In this document: piece after piece, positions 57,305 through 64,000 of the stretch
How positions within the stretch are numbered: position 1 is the stretch's first letter
How the letters are laid out: each line of letters begins with the position of its first letter
Source: Lichtheimia corymbifera B2541
Taxonomy: Eukaryota > Mucoromycota > Mucoromycetes > Mucorales > Lichtheimiaceae
Assembly: GCA_000697475.1 (NCBI GenBank)
Contig: JNEU01001101.1
Coordinates: forward strand, 81,930-145,929
Length of the DNA stretch: 64,000 nucleotides
Direction of reading: 5' to 3'
Made by a program: the position numbers and the translations under genes
Notes under the pieces: model-generated
Seen by the model: the letters and a program-made list of their open reading frames with translations, nothing else
Told to the model about the DNA's origin: nothing
The model's database searches: none

Positions 57305-60300
57305 ATGTCAACGCCTACACGCAACGACCCAACAAGTCCACATCGTGGGAATGCGTTCTACAATGCTCCATTTACTGTCGACAACTCTGAATGGCGATTC
57401 TCCTCACGATTTGCAGTCAATGTAAGCAGGCCAGCTTGTGCTTGCGTGCTAAGAGAACGTTGCAACCTAAACGTGTTTATAATGTAGTCTCCTGCAAGGA
57501 GCATTCTCAAAGTACGCACACCCGATCCATATGGTTCTCCTTTGAAGACTTCAGCAAAGTATGTTGCAGCTTTTCTTGTAATACTTGACGTTTGACCGTG
57601 TGTTATGTTCATAGGCGACGACAATATCAAGTTGTGCAACGTCGTGTCAGTTTTGCACCAGATGCTCATGTCCGGTAAGGTTATTTCTTCTGCTCGTGCC
57701 AAGTTTATCCAATCACTAAAAGCTACTATGGGATGATTAGAGTGTTCCGTGAAGATGGGAGGACCGAATTCAACGCTGATATACCATCATCGCCTACACC
57801 TTATACAGAACAAAGGTAATCTATTCACCGGATAGAAAGTACGTACCTAATTCCAATCATTAGATCCCTCATGTCAAGGTTATCAGGTCCACCAAGTGAA
57901 CATCGCAAGAGGTAAATTGATCTGTCATAGTGACACGATAACATGCGATTTATATTTCATGCTGCATAATAGAAGAAGAGATCTGTTTGGAAGTCCTAGC
58001 GAATATCTCAACAGCCCCAAACGACGTGCTACTCCTCCCAAAGTGACCCACACAAGAGAATTACCCAAGAAAAAAGAGGCAATGGATTTTACCGATTACA
58101 TGGCTGGCCGTGAACTACCCACTTTTGACGATATTCTTGGAGATGACGATGACGAAGATGGAGAAGATACAGAACGCCCTCACACTTCAGCATCTTTACG
58201 CTCACGAGACATGGATGAAAACAGCAGCTCCTCTGATGAACAATCAGCATTACCATCATTACGCAAATACGATCAAAAAGATACCACAACAACCTCATCA
58301 GCTACACGTGATCCTATTACTACCCTATCTTCATCACATCCACGTCCCATATCGGCACAATCATCGTCATCAACCAGTCAACGTAAGCCCCTTTCACGAT
58401 TACCATTGGCTGAAAAGCAAGAAGATTACATCCATTCGTCATCATCATCATCACCCACTTCACGTGCGACAAAACGATCTTATGCACCCTCCTCACGATC
58501 ACGATCATCATCATCATCGTTTGACCATGCACGAACCATATCTCGACAAGATCAAAGCTCAGAATCCGACAACAACACCAGCAATAAGTTATCCATGGAT
58601 TCGGAAAAAGGTATATGGGTAGGCTGGGGGATAAAGAAAACGAAAATGCTGATGATCTAGTTGAAGATATATTGAATGAGACGCCGATCCGCTATGATAC
58701 TACATTACGTGAGGAAGGCATTGAAAAGGTAACTTGTAGAGGTATGATAAATGGGCGGTTTAGCTTATTACATTATATGTTCTAGAGCCCTGCAGTTTCC
58801 AAGACATCACAGTCTCTTTTTGAATGGTCACGTCGTCTTCGTCAATCTTTTGGTATACAACAACCTGCTCGTGAAAGTTATTCTCTGAGGGAGTTTCTCA
58901 AGAAGGCCGATATCCCTTGGAAAGAGCTAGGCAAGATGAAAGAGATCGAGCATACACAATTGGATCATCCCCTTACACGTAAGTCTGTAATGAGTGGATA
59001 AAGAGAAACAGCCTGTTGATATCAAACTCGATATATAGGCACTGTTTCTACGCATGAGAAAGCCGCCACCGTAGCGTCTCTCCAAGAGTTAGAGGCATAC
59101 AAGAATGTAAGCGGATAACTTTTATGGCTGTTCTATTCTAATCTAATCCTTTACAGTACACATCTTCTTTACAAGAGCTGGTCCAAGATAATCAAGATGG
59201 TCTGCGGGAACAAGAAAGAAAAGTCAATGCCAGCCATCCACGAATTATCAGCCAATATACCCATGCTGACAACGAAGAAAAGACTCGTATACAGGTAAGC
59301 AGGATCGGAAGCTTAGGTAATATACGTGGAAGGACTACCACTCACCATTCTATAACCTTATTAGAAAGAGCTCCAAAAGTGGATGAAGATGGGAAAGGCA
59401 AAGGCAAATGAAACGTTGCTCGAATGGAAATTGGCAGAAACTGAGGAGATGCTACAAACATGGGATACCTTTATGGCACAAGCGGATGAGGTAAGAGGTG
59501 GCAAATGTGATAGTGGCAAAACAGAATACTAAAGTGTTGATGTATGGATACAGGATCTACGGCAGTTAAGCGACTATGATCGATTTTTATCATCCAAAAA
59601 GCCAATACTTCGACTGGATGCAACACGTCTCCAACATCAACTTGAGGAGGCAAAACAACGGGAAGCGGAATACAACACCCCTGAAACAATTGCTACCATA
59701 TCCGACATTGAAAATCATAGGTAAGGCTGCAGTCATGCATTGAAGTTCAAACATTGATGAGCGATTTCCGCATATAGGTTGTCGCTGGAACAACACCAAA
59801 AGGACATCCAATCTCTCAAAGCTGAACAGGTGCAACTCGAAGGATATGTATCAACGCTGGATCAGAGAAAATCAGAGCTGGATTCTGTAAGTGAAGAGCA
59901 GCCAGAATGACTATCGTCACGTGCTAATTCGTCGCTTTAGGAAATTTCCTTATTGACACAACGATTGGAATCACTGAGACGACACTCTTTTACAGGACGA
60001 GACCTCATTGATGCTAAAGGTACTTTTGATATTAGATGATGTGCAAGAATGTAGGCTTATATCTTTTTTCACGCAGAGAAATACGAAGCTTGTGGCAAAA
60101 TCGGGGGCTGGGAGATCATCAATTGGACAGACGAAGAAACAGAGTTGACCTTGGACAATGATATCAATATTGTAATCGATCATTCAAAGCTCGAAGCCCG
60201 GGATCTGGAAGCCATTATTGTACGAATGGTGGAACAGCGTGAACCTGTTTACGGTGCCTTTTCTGAACTTGTTCTTGGCCTGAGTGGTTTGATGACCGAT

Positions 60301-60825
60301 GTATGGGATATGAAACAGGTAAAAATTCATGAGTCTGGATGCTTGTATCAAGCTATTCATTCAACGTGTATATATGTAGATCATTCGAAACGCGGCCATC
60401 TACTGGCAATATGTGAAGCTGATCCATGCCGAAGTTAAAGCAGCCAGTCAACATTTTCAAACGCAGGTTCAAGCACTTGATGGTGGTGATTCTGCTGCCT
60501 CAGTCAATGATGATGCGGATGAACGAGGTGTGCTGTGCACAATTATACCAGCGAGCTTTGTTTCCAGAAGCAAGGTCGTCATTTCATTTCGAGTGTCAAC
60601 TGCCGATGTGATGCATTTTCCTCATATCAACATGGATACGGTCACTGTTCATCTTGAATATGGTCCTATGACGTAAGTTGTGAGGCGAAATAGAAGACAA
60701 TGACCCATGATGGCTCATTATATTTTTATTTGGATAGCCAAGAGGAAACCGAAAAGAAGGCACGGGAATTACTCAAGACGCATGGATTTGTTGGGCTTGT
60801 AGATACGCTCAAGAAGCTTTTATAA
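57305..60825 (+). CDS. SPC7: Kinetochore scaffold Spc7/KNL1
   Basis: Outer-kinetochore KMN subunit that recruits PP1 and checkpoint proteins. Seventeen exons, all in phase: 57305-57421, 57488-57558, 57615-57674, 57741-57815, 57864-57911, 57973-58610, 58661-58728, 58786-58978, 59039-59106, 59157-59294, 59365-59490, 59554-59720, 59778-59886, 59941-60019, 60077-60318, 60380-60672, 60738-60825; 859 aa. Both PP1-docking motifs are present: SILK (44-47) and RRVSF (72-76). MDFT (161-164) is a single MELT-like repeat. After a Ser-rich linker comes the Spc7 domain (YSLREFLKKADIPW), a long coiled coil (about 445-660) and a C-terminal RWD-like region (GGWEIINWTDEETELTL) that should bind Mis12 and Nsl1-type partners. 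Confidence 0.9.
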
Positions 60826-61064
60826 ACCAACTTTGGAAAAGAACATCTACTATTACATGTTGGGATTGTTGGGATAATGGTGGGCGATGAGATTTTTGTT
60901 GTGATGTTGCTGGGGCCGTTCGTAACACTCACATGGTCAAGCGGTTTAGAGGTACATGCAACTTATAAACCAGTGAACAACGAAGAATAAATCACAAGGC
61001 TCTCTTCTCGATTTCATAGCGTAGCGTACGGGTGGACACCGTAGTTGTCAATGCGCTTTTCACT

Positions 61065-61568
61065 CTATTGGCACTGAAGGAAGGATACGTTTATGTCCGC
61101 TTTTGAATGCTTCCATGATGCGTGATACATAATAAAAGAGCCAAATATCACAATGGCAACAATGGCAATGAAAGTGGGATAACAATGAAGCCGTCTAGAG
61201 ATTATCACAAATATCAGTGTTCGCTCACTCACAGAATAATATGATCCACCATGATACTTAGATCAACTTGGGCTTTGGAGACATTAGCAATCAAAGAACG
61301 ATATGGTGGAAGCATGAGACCTATGGGATGACAACATTAGGATTGTTTGTATATGCATGGTGCGCATGGGTATATTTCTTTCTGTGAGAACAAAAAGGAG
61401 AGGAGAGTGATAAAATACTTGTGGGGAATGGTGCATTGATAAATGGGAGCAAGCATCTTCACCAGTAGTATGCCATAAGACCCTGCGACAAAACATCCAT
61501 GCACAAATCAGTGCATGAGAGAAACAAGGTGGCGATCCCATCATCCATCTGCTCTGTATAGAAGTCAT
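61065..61568 (-). CDS. Candidate small one-TM protein
   Basis: Three exons that join in phase on the minus strand: 61568-61463, 61320-61233 and 61194-61065; 107 aa. Donors are GTGAAG and GTGAGT, acceptors ATAG and CTAG. The C-terminal half contains a hydrophobic helix (about 75-97, TFIAIVAIVIFGSFIM) followed by a short polar tail ending NVSFLQCQ. The middle reads LMLPPYRSLIANVSKAQVDL, which looks amphipathic. The N-terminal exon is the least certain, because a tgtcgcag at 61488-61495 could be an acceptor for a different first exon. No family was recognised. Support is limited to phase consistency and the TM segment. Confidence 0.35.
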
Positions 61569-62206
61569 TGTTCCTGGATGTTTTGTCTATTGTTCATTTC
61601 TGCTATACAATCTCAATTTCTAACATTAGCCCCCAACGAGAAACCAACCACGTGATCCATATCTTGCACACATGAGCTGATAATACGATCCACTTTTCAA
61701 TATCATGTCGACTCCAATTTTATTATGGAAAAGTCGAACAATAAGGAATGGTAATGTGGGTGATTATCCTGCAAATATGATATTACGAGCTGGATAGAGT
61801 ACGAATGAAGCAAATAGAGTCAATGGGTGTCATTATATCCTTGATCGCTGCCGTCATCAGCACCTTCATCCATGATTGCAGAATAGCTGCTGCATGCATT
61901 GATTCGAGTAACCCAATATCATCCTTGGCTGTAGATCACCCTCCATTCGTCCAAGATATAATCCCTGTCATTCATACCACTCCAATCCATCACCCTCCTC
62001 CTCCACCGTATATGATCCTTCCTTCCTGCTGACGACGTGTCAAGAAGCCAAAACAACATTCCAGGATTTCTCATTACTACACTTGATTGCAACCATCCCT
62101 CTTTTCCCATCCGACTGTTGGTCAATCATCCGAATGGTCATTTTCTACCGCATCTCAACCGGGTGAAAACTGCTTGTATTGTGGGTGTATTTGATAGCCG
62201 ATATGG
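61569..62206. other. Intergenic, no gene seen
   Basis: About 640 bp between the small TM candidate and repeat copy B. Short frames only, and no conserved motif. Confidence 0.5.
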
Positions 62207-63957
62207 CATCATCCATAAGAATTCATCGTACTGAGCGAGTTGCTACACGTAAATACAGCTGCTTCTATGCAATGGCCATCTTCTGTAGCCATGTTACTGC
62301 AAGTAACTTGGGATACAATGCAGCAGAGACCTTGCTAATAGCGATAGCTGTTACGTTTGTTCGTGGCAAAGGCGTGTACAAGAGTGTGTGTTGTAGTAGT
62401 AGATTGACAAGGCTGTGAACGCTGTTCGTGACAATGGAGTAAAGACCTTGCTAATAGCAACTGCTGGAATGAATGCTGTTACGTTTGATGGTAGCAGAGG
62501 ATTCTGCAAGAGAAGGTGTCGTGTCAAGAAACGCGGGTGTTGTCGTGGGGTGCACACGCTATGCACTTGCCCATTCAGCCGAAGGCAATCGTATCAAGAC
62601 AGTTGTAGGATTGACATGATGGGTTGAAGCAGGGCAATCGTTCGTAGCCAGTAGTTGTACTTGAATGGGGCAACAGTTGAGAATGGGAGGAGGAAGAGGG
62701 AAGAGGCTGGCTGTGGAAGAAGTGGAAATTAAATAGGTCAGGCACTTCCTTACAATCTATACACACTGTAAATAGATCCATGATATTGGGGTTGCTCACC
62801 TTGGCCCCAAACTTTCACACAATATGCTTTACGTAATGCTGATAAACTTTGTATTAATAAAGAACCCACACTTCATTCAAAGATTTGAAAGGGAGAGCAT
62901 AATGTGGGGTATACTATCATCGACCAAAAAGTCAATTAATATCTACTTTCTCGAGATTCCTCATTTTGAACTTGAAACTTGATATGAAGGTTCTCTGAGT
63001 CATGCTAATCAACTCCATTCATTTAAAAACCGTATGCTTTCATTATGATGTTTCAATGAATCGGGCGGTCCAAATATAGGGGAGACGGGACGCAAGTAGG
63101 CTGCATAGTGCACACCCCCGCCATTGTCCACCTCCATCGTGAAACTTGGTCAGGACGGTGGGCTTCGACATGCTGATCATCTCCATTCATTTAAAAACCG
63201 CATGCTTCATTGTGAGAAATAAAATGGGAGCGCCGGACGATGAATGGATAGAAATATATATATTGTGGACGGCCCAGAAACTTGAGATTGCCTCTCTCAA
63301 ACCTGAAACTTTCACACAAGGTGCTCTTAATCATGCTTATCAATGCTGTCTTAATAAAGAACCCACACTTCATTTAGAAATCTTGGATGGGAGGGTATAA
63401 TGTGGGGTTTACTATGGGTGGTCTGAAATCGGGAATGCGCCGGATTTATGATTTATCGAAACAATATGTAATATCTTGGGGTTGCCCACTTTGAACTTGA
63501 AACTTGGTCAGAAGATTCTCTGGGACATGCTGATCAACCCCATTCATTTAAAAATCGCATACTTCATTATATAGTTTTGAATGCGGGGCGGGCCCAAATG
63601 TAGGGTAAAAGTAGGTTGGACGCTCCCTGAGGCTGAGATTGGCTATCTCGAGCCTGAAACTTTCATGCAAGGTACTTTTGACCACGACGAGCAATTTCGT
63701 TCTCATAAAGATGCCACACTTCATTATGAAGTTTTGGTTGGCAGCGCCCGGATGTATGGAGGGAAACATAGATGAGATGTATGGGCCGCGCCCGCCGATG
63801 TTGGTGATCTCGAATATGAAACTTGGTCAGAAGGTCCTCCCGGCCATGCTGATCAACTTTGTTCTCATAAAGACGCCACACCGTATCATGGCAACTTGTA
63901 GAAACAGGCACCTTTATGTTTTTACATATGCTGTAAGCGTGATGCTATATGGGGAAT
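62207..63957 (+). repeat. Dispersed repeat element, copy B (7 tandem units)
   Basis: At least 1.75 kb matching copy A at 30757-31913 in direct orientation. The 5' part has an internal duplication: the block around accttgctaatagc...gctgttacgttt occurs at about 62330 and again at 62450. The 3' part has seven tandem units, with cores near 62808, 62974, 63141, 63304, 63499, 63656 and 63818 (spacing 157-167, once 195). Units fall in types that repeat as a-b-c-a-b. Copy A lacks about three middle units. Several units remain open in frame with the pattern ET(W/F)xxG...H..Q...K...LHYEVL. The right end at about 63957 is close to the window edge, so the true end may lie outside. Confidence 0.75.
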
Positions 63958-64000
63958 GGTGTTTGTTCATTGTGAAGTATCATTATCGTTGGTCACCAGG

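Overview
This window is nuclear DNA from a fungus. The genes are dense, run in both directions, and are cut by about 123 short introns (mostly 45-70 nt, GT-AG, with a few GC-AG). Their products are typical fungal proteins: a LIM-RhoGAP of Lrg1 type, a Cdc12-type septin, an RRM-plus-Pumilio protein of Jsn1/Puf1 type, an Spc7/KNL1 kinetochore scaffold, and FACT and NuA4 subunits. A full-length FANCD2, together with GT61 and O-fucosyltransferase-like genes and a Rhizopus-style chitinase, suggests an early-diverging lineage, most likely Mucoromycota (Mucorales). The taxon is an inference; no rRNA or tRNA gene was seen that could settle it.

Layout. 1-10 kb: the 5' part of a vacuolar Ca2+/H+ exchanger (minus, leaves the window), a 29-exon FANCD2 gene, and an O-fucosyltransferase-like protein. 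10.7-17.7 kb: the mitochondrial/peroxisomal fission dynamin DNM1 and a convergent LIM-RhoGAP gene. 20-27 kb: two co-oriented chromatin genes (POB3/SSRP1 of FACT, EPL1 of NuA4), then a secreted GH18 chitinase. 27-33 kb is gene-poor: one small secreted cysteine protein with a partly duplicated last exon, and copy A of a repeat element. 33-45 kb: Jsn1-like RNA-binding protein, a tetraspan membrane protein, mitochondrial EF-Ts and ribosomal protein L30 (divergent pair), and two PQ-loop transporters head to head. 45-57 kb: Cdc12-type septin, GT61 glycosyltransferase, a small basic protein, an FGGY ribulokinase, an Mcm1/SRF-type MADS-box factor and an Mcr1-type cytochrome b5 reductase. 57-61.6 kb: Spc7/KNL1 and a small one-TM protein. 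62.2-64 kb: copy B of the repeat element.

There is no operon or gene cluster in the bacterial sense. Shared themes are polarity and cell wall (RhoGAP, septin, chitinase, two glycosyltransferases), chromatin and genome stability (FANCD2, FACT, NuA4, KNL1), and vacuolar transport (Ca2+ exchanger, two PQ-loop proteins). The points most worth a second look are: FANCD2 with its ubiquitin-acceptor lysine motif intact; five introns that appear to use GC donors with the same GCAAGT site; a 1.2-1.8 kb element whose 3' half is a ~165-bp tandem array with protein-like coding signal; and a long RPL30 first intron with competing stems. All exon boundaries were placed by eye from splice sites, reading phase and protein family conservation.
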